From contig NZ_MJLT01000005.1 of assembly GCF_001766675.1 (NCBI RefSeq), positions 45,512 to 109,511 on the forward strand: DNA of 64,000 bases, given 5' to 3'. The translations under genes were made by a program, and so were the position numbers. Each line of letters starts with the position of its first letter. Positions within the stretch are counted from its first letter, which is position 1. Of the stretch, positions 8,073 to 15,612 are shown one piece after another. This DNA is from Arthrobacter sp. SW1. GTDB lineage: Bacteria; Actinomycetota; Actinomycetes; Actinomycetales; Micrococcaceae. The notes under the pieces were generated by a model that had not been told where the DNA came from, did no database searches, and worked only from the letters and a program-made list of their open reading frames with translations.

Positions 8073-8912
8073 TTAATTGCGCACCAGCCGGGCGGTGACT
8101 TCGCCCGTGCGCTTCACCGTTGCCCCGGCGCCTTCGGCGATGATGCCGGGAAGTCCGCGCTCTTCGAACACCGCGATAGCGCGCGAGGTGATGGTTTCCG
8201 GACCGGTCATCGCCTGCCGCAGTGCGGACGCCGTCGCGCCGGGCGCAGCGAGCATAAGGCCCGCACCGGCCACGGTTTCGCGGGCCAGGAGCTCGGCGAG
8301 CCCCGGCTCCAGGCCCAGACCGGCGCCTGCAGCGGCCATGGCCTCGGCCAGGTAGTAGGCGTACGCCGGGCCCGAGCCACTGATGGCCGAAACCAGCGCG
8401 ATCTGCTCCTCCGGCACCTCCACCACCGTGCCGGAACCTTCGAAAATGCTCCTGGCCTGCTGCAACTGCGCGGAGGTACAACTGCTGCCCGGCGTAAGCG
8501 ACACGATGCCGCGGCCCACCTTGAGCGGCGTATTCGGCATGCTCCGGACCACCGCCTGGCCTTCCGGCAGCGCCGCCTCGAGCTGCGCCAGCGGCAGCGC
8601 CGCAGCCACGCTCACCACTACGGCGTCCCGGCGCAGCGCCGGGCCGACCGCCCGGGCGAGTTCCGCCGTCGCGCCCGGAGCCACACCCAGCACGACGACG
8701 GCGGCGCCGATGCACGCCGCCCTGTTGCCGTCCGGATTTTCCTCGGTGGAGATGACGGTGACGCCCGGGTAGCTGCCGCGCAGGGCGGCCGCCCGGTCCG
8801 CGCTGCGGACGGTGGCGACAACCCGGTCCGGGGAAGTTCCGGCCGTCAGAAGGCCGGCCATGATGGCCTCGTTCATTTCACCGCAGCCCAGGAAAGCGAT
8901 CATGGCCGGCAT
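8073..8912 (-). CDS. proC: pyrroline-5-carboxylate reductase
   Basis: A 279-residue enzyme making L-proline from 1-pyrroline-5-carboxylate with NAD(P)H. The N-terminal Rossmann motif is IAFLGCGEMNEAIMAGLL. The central VRSMPNTPLKVGRG and the C-terminal SAISGSGPAYAYYLAEAM are ProC signatures. Length is normal. ATG at 8912 (MPAM...), with GGAAGG four bases upstream; an ATG at 8903 is an alternative. A strong terminator separates it from the hxl genes upstream, so it has its own promoter. It might also serve the hydroxyproline/proline genes elsewhere in the window, but it is not linked to them. Confidence 0.93.
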   Translation of the reverse strand: MPAMIAFLGCGEMNEAIMAGLLTAGTSPDRVVATVRSADRAAALRGSYPGVTVISTEENPDGNRAACIGAAVVVLGVAPGATAELARAVGPALRRDAVVVSVAAALPLAQLEAALPEGQAVVRSMPNTPLKVGRGIVSLTPGSSCTSAQLQQARSIFEGSGTVVEVPEEQIALVSAISGSGPAYAYYLAEAMAAAGAGLGLEPGLAELLARETVAGAGLMLAAPGATASALRQAMTGPETITSRAIAVFEERGLPGIIAEGAGATVKRTGEVTARLVRN

Positions 8913-8955
8913 TCTTCCTTCCTGGGGGCGGGTCATGGAAACGGGTACAAAAAAT

Positions 8956-9032
8956 ACAGCGGCGGTGCGCACCCAGTCCTGCCGGGACCTGGAGTCCTGT
9001 CCGCACTCCCGGCAGGAACGCACCGCCGCTGT
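8956..9032 (-). terminator. nested intrinsic terminator after hxlA
   Basis: An outer 14-bp perfect stem (8956-8969 with 9019-9032, ACAGCGGCGGTGCG) encloses a second perfect 11-bp stem (8978-8988 with 9007-9017, TCCTGCCGGGA). On the minus strand it is followed by ATTTTTT. It sits 16 bases after the hxlA stop and fits a factor-independent terminator for the hxlB-hxlA transcript. Confidence 0.85.
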
Positions 9033-9048
9033 GGCTTGTTGGCGCGCC

Positions 9049-9672
9049 TTAGATGATGGCGGCGCGCAGTTCCTTCGCGGCGACGCCCGGATCGTCGGCG
9101 CCGTAGATGGCACCACCGGCGACGGCGACCTCCGCACCGGCGCGCTGCACGGCGGCGATGGTGGAGAGGTTCACGCCACCGGCCACGGAGAACGGCACGC
9201 GGGCTTCCTCGCCGGCGTTCAGCAGCACGTTCAGGTCGTAGCCGGGCTGGGCCTGCTCGTCCAGGCCCGCGTGCATCTCCACGAACTTCGCACCCAGGGC
9301 GCGGACCTCCTTGGCACGGGTCACCTTGTCCTCGATGCCGATCAGGTCGACCACAACGCCTTTGTTGTGGGCCCTGGCGGCCTTGACCGCACCGGCAATG
9401 GTGGAATCGTCGGCGGCACCGAGCACGGTCACGAGGTCCGCGCCGGCCTTGAAAGCAATGTCGGCTTCGAGTTCGCCGGCGTCCATGGTCTTCAGGTCGG
9501 CGAAGACGATCTTGTCCGGGTGGGCTTCCTTGACGGCCGTGATGGCGGAGAGGCCTTCGCTCTTCACCAGCGGGGTGCCGAGCTCGATGATGTCCACGTA
9601 CTCCGCAACCTGGCCGGCCAGCTCAAGGGCGGCTTCAGTGGAGAGGACGTCGATGGCGACTTGCAGCTTCAT
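9049..9672 (-). CDS. hxlA: 3-hexulose-6-phosphate synthase
   Basis: A 207-residue TIM-barrel enzyme of the orotidine-decarboxylase superfamily. It condenses formaldehyde with ribulose 5-phosphate to D-arabino-3-hexulose 6-phosphate, the first step of the ribulose monophosphate pathway. Visible motifs are KLQVAIDVL at the N-terminus, ELGTPLVKSEG and the metal/catalytic FADLKTMDAGELEAD. The C-terminal SVAGGVNLSTI and VAGGAIYGADDPG fit phosphate binding. ATG at 9672. The related 3-keto-L-gulonate-6-phosphate decarboxylase is the main alternative, but the adjacent hxlB makes the synthase likely. It follows hxlB by 60 bases and is followed by a strong terminator. Confidence 0.92.
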   Translation of the reverse strand: MKLQVAIDVLSTEAALELAGQVAEYVDIIELGTPLVKSEGLSAITAVKEAHPDKIVFADLKTMDAGELEADIAFKAGADLVTVLGAADDSTIAGAVKAARAHNKGVVVDLIGIEDKVTRAKEVRALGAKFVEMHAGLDEQAQPGYDLNVLLNAGEEARVPFSVAGGVNLSTIAAVQRAGAEVAVAGGAIYGADDPGVAAKELRAAII

Positions 9673-9732
9673 GGGCATCTCTTTCTTGTTGCGGGAGCTT
9701 ATGGGTGGTTTACGGCGTGGCACCGCGTGGGC

Positions 9733-10365
9733 CTATTCGAGGTTCGCGTGACGGAGCCAGAGTTCCTCGGCCGGGGTGGCGTCGTGGTCCCAGAGGGTCT
9801 GGAAAACGGCTTCCGAGGCCAGGAAAAGCACCTGCTCGAAGAGGCTTCCCGAATACTGCGCGGACAGCGCGGAGCCGTGGTCCGTTTTCTGCGCCGCGGG
9901 AATGGTGACCACGACGTCGGCCAGTTCCGCGAGCGGCGAGTCCGGGTTTGCGGTGTACACAGCCAGGCGGGCGCCGGCTTTCGCCGCCGTCTGCGCCGCG
10001 CGCACCACGCCGGACGTGATGCCCGATCCAGAGGCCAGCAGCAGCACATCGCCCGAACGGATGGCGGGCGTGGTGGTATCGCCAGCAATGTGGACGTCCA
10101 GGCCCAGGTGCATCAGGCGCATGGCTGCCATCCGCAGGACCAGGCCGCTGCGGCCCGCCCCCGCCACGAACACGCGCTGCGCACCACGCAGTTCACCGGC
10201 CAGCAGGGCGAGCTGTCCGGGGTTGATCCCGGCAGCAGTCCGGGTGATCTCTTCCTGCACGAGGGCAAGGTTGGAACGGATCAGGCGGGAGGCTTGTTCG
10301 GACGCTGCCTCTTCGGAAACGGCGTCTCCTGAAACGGCGGCGACTGCCTCGACCGTGAGGGTCAT
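9733..10365 (-). CDS. hxlB: 6-phospho-3-hexuloisomerase (SIS domain)
   Basis: A 210-residue sugar isomerase converting 3-hexulose 6-phosphate to fructose 6-phosphate, the partner of HxlA. The SIS fold is shown by RVFVAGAGRSGLVLRMAAMR, the LLASGSGITSGV phosphate loop and ALSAQYSGSLFEQVLFLASE. Start ATG at 10365 behind GGAGG. The frame stays open far upstream but that part runs into the promoter and antisense to the regulator. Together HxlB and HxlA detoxify and assimilate formaldehyde. Confidence 0.92.
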   Translation of the reverse strand: MTLTVEAVAAVSGDAVSEEAASEQASRLIRSNLALVQEEITRTAAGINPGQLALLAGELRGAQRVFVAGAGRSGLVLRMAAMRLMHLGLDVHIAGDTTTPAIRSGDVLLLASGSGITSGVVRAAQTAAKAGARLAVYTANPDSPLAELADVVVTIPAAQKTDHGSALSAQYSGSLFEQVLFLASEAVFQTLWDHDATPAEELWLRHANLE

Positions 10366-10419
10366 GCCTTGCCTCCTGTTCTGCCCTGAACGACTTCGTT
10401 GATCCATGGTCGCGTCCCT

Positions 10420-10475
10420 GAACGGGTAGGAAGAACAGCGATGATGGGCAGTAATGGCTACCCGTTCGGGTAGCC
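10420..10475. promoter_or_regulatory. candidate operator between hxlB and the LuxR-type gene
   Basis: A near-perfect palindrome, GGCTACCCGTTCGGGTAGCC, lies at 10456-10475. Read as CTACCCG-TT-CGGGTAG it has the 7-2-7 geometry bound by NarL/FixJ-type HTH domains. A further half-site, GAACGGGTAG, lies at 10420-10429. The site sits between the divergent starts of hxlB (10365) and the LuxR-type regulator (10507). Assignment to that regulator is inferred from geometry and position. Confidence 0.55.
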
Positions 10476-10506
10476 GGGAGCCGGATTGGGCGGTTATCGT
10501 GGCGGG

Positions 10507-11850
10507 ATGACCACTGCGCCTGCTGCCACCACCGCGCCCGTCCGGGACGCCGCGCCCGCTGCCTACACTGCGCACCAGGAACTGCTCGACGCCGTCGCCG
10601 CCTTGGTGAATGCGCCCCTGCTGAGCATCGCCGAGCGTTTGCGGCAGGCCGTGCTGCCCTACGCCGGCAACAGCGCGCTGATCATCTTCACCGAGGACTG
10701 CACCGGCCGTCCGCAAAAGAAGGCCGGGGCCGAGGCCATCATCAGCAGGGTGTCCGTCCCCGAACTGGACCAGCTGCGTGCACGCATTCCGGACTCCTGG
10801 ACCCCGGAACAGGGCCCATGGGAAGGCACGGCCGTCATCGCGGGCCAGGAACACCCGGTCCTGGCCCTCCCCTCGGAGACCAACGCCCTCCTCACCCTGA
10901 CGTCCCCGCAGCTTCCGTCCGACAGCGCAAAGCGGGCCGAGGCACTCAGGATGCTGGACTACCTGTGGCGGCTGGCAGCCCGCCGCATCCGCGAAAAGGT
11001 GGCGGACGCTCCGCCGTCGTACTTGCTGGAATCCCGCGCGGCCTCCGCCGAACGGCTCCGCGTCACCGCCGAATTGGTGGACCGGCACTCCACCACCCTC
11101 GAAACCCTCCTGGCGGCGCTGCGTTCGAACAGCCTGGACGACGCCGCGGCGCGGCGGAACGTCACGGATCTCGCCGTTAAGGCACTCGTGGAACTCCGCA
11201 CCGTCAGCGACCGCACCACCGACCTGGTGGAAGAACCGGTGGCCACGGCCTTCGAGCGGCTCCGCGAGGAGCTGCGCCCCCTGACGCATTTCAGCGGCAT
11301 CGACGTGCAGTTCATCGAGCCGCCGGTCAACGGCCGCGCCCTGCCCGGCGAGGTGGCCCACGCGGCACGGGCGATCGTGCGCGGACTGGTGCTGGCGATC
11401 GTCGAACAGCCGCAGGTGCGGCGCGTGCGCGCCCAGTGGGATTGCGACGGCGAGAACCTGCTGATCAACGTCCGCGACGACGGCCAGGGGGAACTGTCCG
11501 CCGACTCACCCAACATCGCGCGCCTCAACGCGCGGGTGGCTGCGCTGAACGGCCGGATGAACATGGAGGTGATGGCCGGCTGGGGCGCCGATGTGCAGGT
11601 GGTCCTGCCGCTGGACCCGCCGTCCGCTCCGGTGGCCGACGCTGATGGATGGGGCCTGGCCGAACGCGAAATGGAGGTCCTCCAGCTGCTCGCGGCGGGC
11701 CAGCGCAACCGGGCCATCTCCGCAAAGCTGTTCATCAGCGAAAACACGGTCAAATTCCACCTGCGGAACATCTTCCGGAAACTCGGCGTCAGCTCCCGCA
11801 CCGAGGCGATCGCCCTGGCGCACAGCCACGGGATCCGCGCCCACTCCTAG
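10507..11850 (+). CDS. hybrid sensor/ATPase-LuxR transcriptional regulator
   Basis: A 447-residue one-protein regulator. The N-terminal ~150 residues may be a GAF-like sensor. A helical stretch (about 185-260) resembles a dimerisation region. Residues ~285-372 resemble a NarL-partner histidine-kinase ATPase domain ([20 protein letters not shown] and a [11 protein letters not shown] end). Residues ~385-445 are a LuxR/NarL HTH ([35 protein letters not shown]). No receiver domain or phospho-acceptor histidine is evident, and the usual N-box asparagine is not obvious, so ATP use is uncertain. ATG at 10507 with a weak ribosome site. It probably regulates hxlBA, perhaps in response to formaldehyde or methylamine. 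Confidence 0.8.
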   Translation: MTTAPAATTAPVRDAAPAAYTAHQELLDAVAALVNAPLLSIAERLRQAVLPYAGNSALIIFTEDCTGRPQKKAGAEAIISRVSVPELDQLRARIPDSWTPEQGPWEGTAVIAGQEHPVLALPSETNALLTLTSPQLPSDSAKRAEALRMLDYLWRLAARRIREKVADAPPSYLLESRAASAERLRVTAELVDRHSTTLETLLAALRSNSLDDAAARRNVTDLAVKALVELRTVSDRTTDLVEEPVATAFERLREELRPLTHFSGIDVQFIEPPVNGRALPGEVAHAARAIVRGLVLAIVEQPQVRRVRAQWDCDGENLLINVRDDGQGELSADSPNIARLNARVAALNGRMNMEVMAGWGADVQVVLPLDPPSAPVADADGWGLAEREMEVLQLLAAGQRNRAISAKLFISENTVKFHLRNIFRKLGVSSRTEAIALAHSHGIRAHS

Positions 11851-11891
11851 ACATTTCCTGACGCTGCCACGCGTCACAAACTGCGCGGAGT

Positions 11892-11971
11892 GGTATACCC
11901 CAAGCGGAAATCTCCTTATTTTCGCACTATTATCGCATCTCCTACGGGCCATACGTATCATTTGGTATACC
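11892..11971 (+). promoter_or_regulatory. paired GGTATACC sites upstream of the ankyrin-fdrA operon
   Basis: The 8-bp palindrome GGTATACC occurs at 11892-11899 and 11964-11971, both preceded by T. ATACGTAT, another palindrome, lies at 11951-11958. Similar TGGT...ACCA sites are bound by FadR-type GntR regulators. They lie in the only promoter region of the operon, and no such regulator gene is adjacent. Operator function is inferred. Confidence 0.4.
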
Positions 11972-11999
11972 GCATTGCCCTACCCCAAGGAGAACATCG

Positions 12000-12608
12000 A
12001 TGACCGACTCACAGACTGCCAACGAGGCCTACCTCGTCGCCGCAGCCGCCGGAGACCTGGAAGGCGTCCGTGCCGCCCTCGCTGATGGCGCCGACAAGAA
12101 CGCCGTTGACCGCGAGGAAGCCACCGCCATCCTGCGGGCCGCCCGCGGCGGACACCTCGACGTCGTCCGCGCCCTCATCGCCGAGGGAGTCGACATCGAC
12201 GCTCAGGACCAGACCTGCGCCAACCCGTTCATCTTCGGCTGCCTCAACGACAAGCTGGAACTGGTCAAGATCATGGTCGAGGCCGGCACCGACCTCAAGC
12301 GCCTGACCCGCATGGGCGGCAACGGCCTGACCCCCGCCGCCGAGAAGGGCTTCCTTGAGCTGGTCCGCTACCTGCTCGAGAACACCAACATCAACGTCAA
12401 CCTGACCAACAACCTCGGCTGGACCGCGCTGATCGAGACCATCATCCTCGGCGACGGCGGACCGGTGCGCCAGGAACTCGTGGAGCTCCTGCTCAAGCAC
12501 GGCGCCAAGCCCGGCATGCCCGATAAGTGGGGCGTCCCGCCCATCGAGCTGGCCCGCGAGCGCGGCTACACCGAGATCGTCAGCATCCTCGAGCGCTACC
12601 AGGCCTAA
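12000..12608 (+). CDS. ankyrin-repeat protein
   Basis: A 202-residue protein made almost only of ankyrin repeats, about five: near residues 6-38 (AYLVAAAAGDLEGVRAALADGADKN), 39-70, 72-104, 106-140 and 142-200, each with the helix-turn-helix pattern and GA/GV-D-type loop. No signal peptide or membrane segment. ATG at 12000 with AAGGAG upstream. It is the first gene of an operon with fdrA, a DUF1116 gene and a permease. Ankyrin repeats mediate protein binding, so it may scaffold or control the FdrA/DUF1116 enzyme. No catalytic motif is visible. Confidence 0.88.
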   Translation: MTDSQTANEAYLVAAAAGDLEGVRAALADGADKNAVDREEATAILRAARGGHLDVVRALIAEGVDIDAQDQTCANPFIFGCLNDKLELVKIMVEAGTDLKRLTRMGGNGLTPAAEKGFLELVRYLLENTNINVNLTNNLGWTALIETIILGDGGPVRQELVELLLKHGAKPGMPDKWGVPPIELARERGYTEIVSILERYQA

Positions 12609-12640
12609 GGGCCTCCACCCTCGTCCCGGAAAGGAAAACG

Positions 12641-14188
12641 ATGACCAGGCACATCGATATCAGGAAAAACACCTACCTCGACTCGGTCTCGCTCATGTCC
12701 ATGAGCACCAAGGCCAACGCGCTCGAGGGAGTCAGCCAGGCGTTCATCGCCATGGCAACGCCGATGAACAAGGAAGTTCTGGCGAACCTCAACATCACCG
12801 ACCCCGCCATCGAGGCAGCCAAGCCCAGCGACCTGATGATCATCGTCGACGCCGCCGATGACCAGCTGGACAACGCGATCTCCGGCGTCGAAGACATCCT
12901 GGCCCGCAAGAACAGCGGCGGCGCGGATGCCGCGGCCGTGCGCTACCGCACCCTGGACGGCGCCTTCGAGGAAGCCGCCGACACCAACCTGGTGATCATC
13001 TCCGTCAACGGCGCCTTCGCCGCACGCGAGGCCCGCAAGGCGCTCAACGCCGGCAAGCACGTGATGATCTTCTCCGACAACGTCTCCGTTGAAGACGAGG
13101 TCGAGCTGAAGACCCTGGCCCACGAAAAGGGCCTGCTGGTCATGGGCCCGGACTGCGGCACCGCCATCATCAACGGCACCGGCCTGGCCTTCGCCAACGC
13201 CGTGCGCCGTGGCAGCATCGGCATCGTGGGAGCTTCCGGCACCGGCAGCCAGGAAGTTTCCGTCCGCGTGCACGACTTCGGCGGCGGCGTCTCCCAGCTG
13301 ATCGGCACCGGCGGACGCGACCTGTCCACCGAAGTCGGCGGCATCTCCATGATCGACGGCATCCGCGCCCTCGACGCCGACCCCGAGACCAAGGTCATCC
13401 TGGTCGTCTCCAAGCCCCCGGCGGAAGAGGTCGCGGACAAGGTCCTGGCCGTCGCCGGCGCCGCGTCGAAGCCCGTCATCGTGACCTTCCTTGGCTCCAC
13501 CCGCACCGAATCCGGCTACGACAACGTCAAGCTCGTCTCCGGCACCAAGCCTGCCGCCGCGGCAGCCGTCATCGCCTCCGGCGTCGACGAGTCCACCCTG
13601 GACATGCACCCGCTCAACCTGCCGCTTATCGCGGAAGTCCAGGCGAAGCTGGCGCCCGAACAGAAGTACGTCCGCGGCCTGTTCTGCGGCGGCACGCTCT
13701 GCGACGAAGCCATGTTCGCTGCCCTGGCCAAGTACGACAACGTGTACTCCAACATCCAGAAGGATCCCTCCTACACGATGGGCGCCACGGACGCGTCCAA
13801 GGAGCACACCTACCTGGACATGGGCGACGACGACTTCACCGACGGCCGCCCGCACCCCATGATCGACCCCTCCCTGCGCCTGCAGCGCCTGGTCCAGGAA
13901 GCCGATGATCCCGAGGTGGGCGTCATCGCCATGGACTTCATCGTGGGCTTCGGCTCCCACGAGGACCCGGTGGGCGTGACCATCCCGGCCATCAAGGAAG
14001 CCAAGGCCAAGGCCGAGGCCCGCGGCCAGCACCTGGAAATCCTGGGCTACGTGCTCGGCACCGACCTGGACACCCCCGCCGTGGAAGACCAGATCGCCCA
14101 GCTCGAAGCCGCCGGCGTCACCATCGCCTCCTCCTCCACCAACCTCGGGCTCCTGGCCCGCGAATTCGTCGCGAAGGGTAACAACTGA
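12641..14188 (+). CDS. fdrA: FdrA family protein (AllF-like, acyl-CoA synthetase fold)
   Basis: A 515-residue protein related to succinyl-CoA synthetase. GPDCGT (169-174), GIVGASGTGSQE (194-205) and IGTGGRDLS (221-229) are FdrA landmarks. In E. coli, FdrA (AllF) works with YlbE (AllG) and YlbF (AllH) as oxamate carbamoyltransferase at the end of anaerobic allantoin use. Here only the FdrA and DUF1116 partners are present; no DUF2877 (AllH) or carbamate kinase gene is seen. ATG at 12641 with GGAAAGGA upstream; a longer frame from 12527 would run into the ankyrin gene. It overlaps the DUF1116 start by one base (TGATG). Confidence 0.88.
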   Translation: MTRHIDIRKNTYLDSVSLMSMSTKANALEGVSQAFIAMATPMNKEVLANLNITDPAIEAAKPSDLMIIVDAADDQLDNAISGVEDILARKNSGGADAAAVRYRTLDGAFEEAADTNLVIISVNGAFAAREARKALNAGKHVMIFSDNVSVEDEVELKTLAHEKGLLVMGPDCGTAIINGTGLAFANAVRRGSIGIVGASGTGSQEVSVRVHDFGGGVSQLIGTGGRDLSTEVGGISMIDGIRALDADPETKVILVVSKPPAEEVADKVLAVAGAASKPVIVTFLGSTRTESGYDNVKLVSGTKPAAAAAVIASGVDESTLDMHPLNLPLIAEVQAKLAPEQKYVRGLFCGGTLCDEAMFAALAKYDNVYSNIQKDPSYTMGATDASKEHTYLDMGDDDFTDGRPHPMIDPSLRLQRLVQEADDPEVGVIAMDFIVGFGSHEDPVGVTIPAIKEAKAKAEARGQHLEILGYVLGTDLDTPAVEDQIAQLEAAGVTIASSSTNLGLLAREFVAKGNN

Positions 14189-15612
14189 TGAGCGTCAACG
14201 ATCTGTTCAGCTCCGACCTCAAGCCGGTCAACCTCGGCCTGGACATGTTCGCCGATGACCTGCGGGCACAGGGCGCCACGCCGGTCCTCATGGACTGGAC
14301 CCCGCCGGGCGGCGGCGACCCGGAGATCATCTCCGCCCTGGGCCGCCTCGAACGCCCCGAAATTGCCGAAAAGATCGACGCCGCCAACCAGGAAGCGCTC
14401 AGCCGCATCCTGGCCGCGCAGCCGTTCCTCGACGGATTCGGCCAGGCGATCGACACCGTTCCGGGCATGACCAAGACCACCATCCTGCACTCCGGCCCGC
14501 CCATCACCTGGGAGCGCATGTGCGGCCCCATGAAGGGTGCCGTCACCGGTGCGCTGGTGTTCGAAGGCCTGGCCAAGGACCTGGACGAAGCCGGCGAACT
14601 CGCGGCCTCCGGCGAGATCACCTTCTCCCCGTGCCACGAACACCAGTCGGTCGGTTCCATGGCAGGTGTGACCAGTGCCAGCATGTGGGTCCACAAGGTC
14701 ACCAACCGCACGCACGGCAACACCGCTTACACCAACCTGTCCGAACAGCTCTCCAAGATCCTGCGCTTCGGTGCCAACGACCAGAGCGTCATCGACCGCC
14801 TGAACTGGATGCGCGACGTCTTCGGCCCGGTCCTCTCCGAGGCCATGAAGCTCAACGAGGACGGCCTGGACCTGCGCCTCATGCTGTCCCAGGCCCTGCA
14901 CATGGGCGACGAGGCACACAACCGCAACGTTGCCGGCACCACCCTGCTCATCCAGGCGCTGGCCCCGTACATCCTCGAAACGGACTTCACCACCAAGGAA
15001 AAGCGCGAGGTCTTCGACTTCGTGGCCTCCTCGGACTACTTCTCCGGCCCCACCTGGATGGTCACCGCCAAGGCCGCCATGGACGCAGCCAACGGCATCG
15101 AAAACTCCACCGTGGTCACCACCATGGCGCGCAACGGCGTCGACTTCGGCATCCGGGTCTCCGGCACCGGCGGCCAGTGGTTCACCGGCCCCGCGCAGCA
15201 GGTGGTCGGCCCGATGTTCGCCGGCTACACCCCGGCCGACTCCGGCCTGGACATGGGCGACTCCGCGATCACCGAAACCTACGGCATCGGCGGCTTCGCC
15301 ATGGCCGCGGCGCCGGCGATCGTGGCCCTCGTGGGCGGCACCGTCCAGGAGGCCATGGGCTACTCCAAGACCATGAACGCCATCACCACGGGCAACAACC
15401 CGAACGTGACCATCCCGGCGCTGGACTTCATGGGCGTCCCCAGCGGCATCGACGTCCGCAAGGTCATCGAAACGGGCATCCTGCCGCTGATCAACACCGC
15501 GATCGCACACAAGGATCCGGGCATCGGCATGATCGGCGCCGGCATCGTCCACCCGCCGGTCGAGGCATTCCAGCAGGCGCTCCTTGAGCTCTCCCGCCGG
15601 ATCGCGCAATGA
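14188..15612 (+). CDS. DUF1116 family protein (YlbE/AllG-like)
   Basis: A 474-residue protein of the DUF1116 family, to which E. coli YlbE (AllG) and YahG belong. Conserved-looking stretches are HSGPPITWERMCGPMKGAV, SPCHEHQSVGSMAGVTSASM, NVAGTTLLIQAL and RNGVDFGIRVSGTGGQWFTG. AllG is a subunit of oxamate carbamoyltransferase in E. coli; the exact chemistry in this operon is unknown. Its start codon shares a base with the fdrA stop and its own end overlaps the permease start by 4 bases (ATGA), so the three are translationally coupled. Confidence 0.87.
   Translation: MSVNDLFSSDLKPVNLGLDMFADDLRAQGATPVLMDWTPPGGGDPEIISALGRLERPEIAEKIDAANQEALSRILAAQPFLDGFGQAIDTVPGMTKTTILHSGPPITWERMCGPMKGAVTGALVFEGLAKDLDEAGELAASGEITFSPCHEHQSVGSMAGVTSASMWVHKVTNRTHGNTAYTNLSEQLSKILRFGANDQSVIDRLNWMRDVFGPVLSEAMKLNEDGLDLRLMLSQALHMGDEAHNRNVAGTTLLIQALAPYILETDFTTKEKREVFDFVASSDYFSGPTWMVTAKAAMDAANGIENSTVVTTMARNGVDFGIRVSGTGGQWFTGPAQQVVGPMFAGYTPADSGLDMGDSAITETYGIGGFAMAAAPAIVALVGGTVQEAMGYSKTMNAITTGNNPNVTIPALDFMGVPSGIDVRKVIETGILPLINTAIAHKDPGIGMIGAGIVHPPVEAFQQALLELSRRIAQ

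Noticed and set aside
9733..11361. A 542-codon frame that would make a fusion with hxlB
   Set aside because: The extra N-terminal part runs through the divergent promoter and antisense to the LuxR-type gene; hxlB has its own ATG with GGAGG at 10365.
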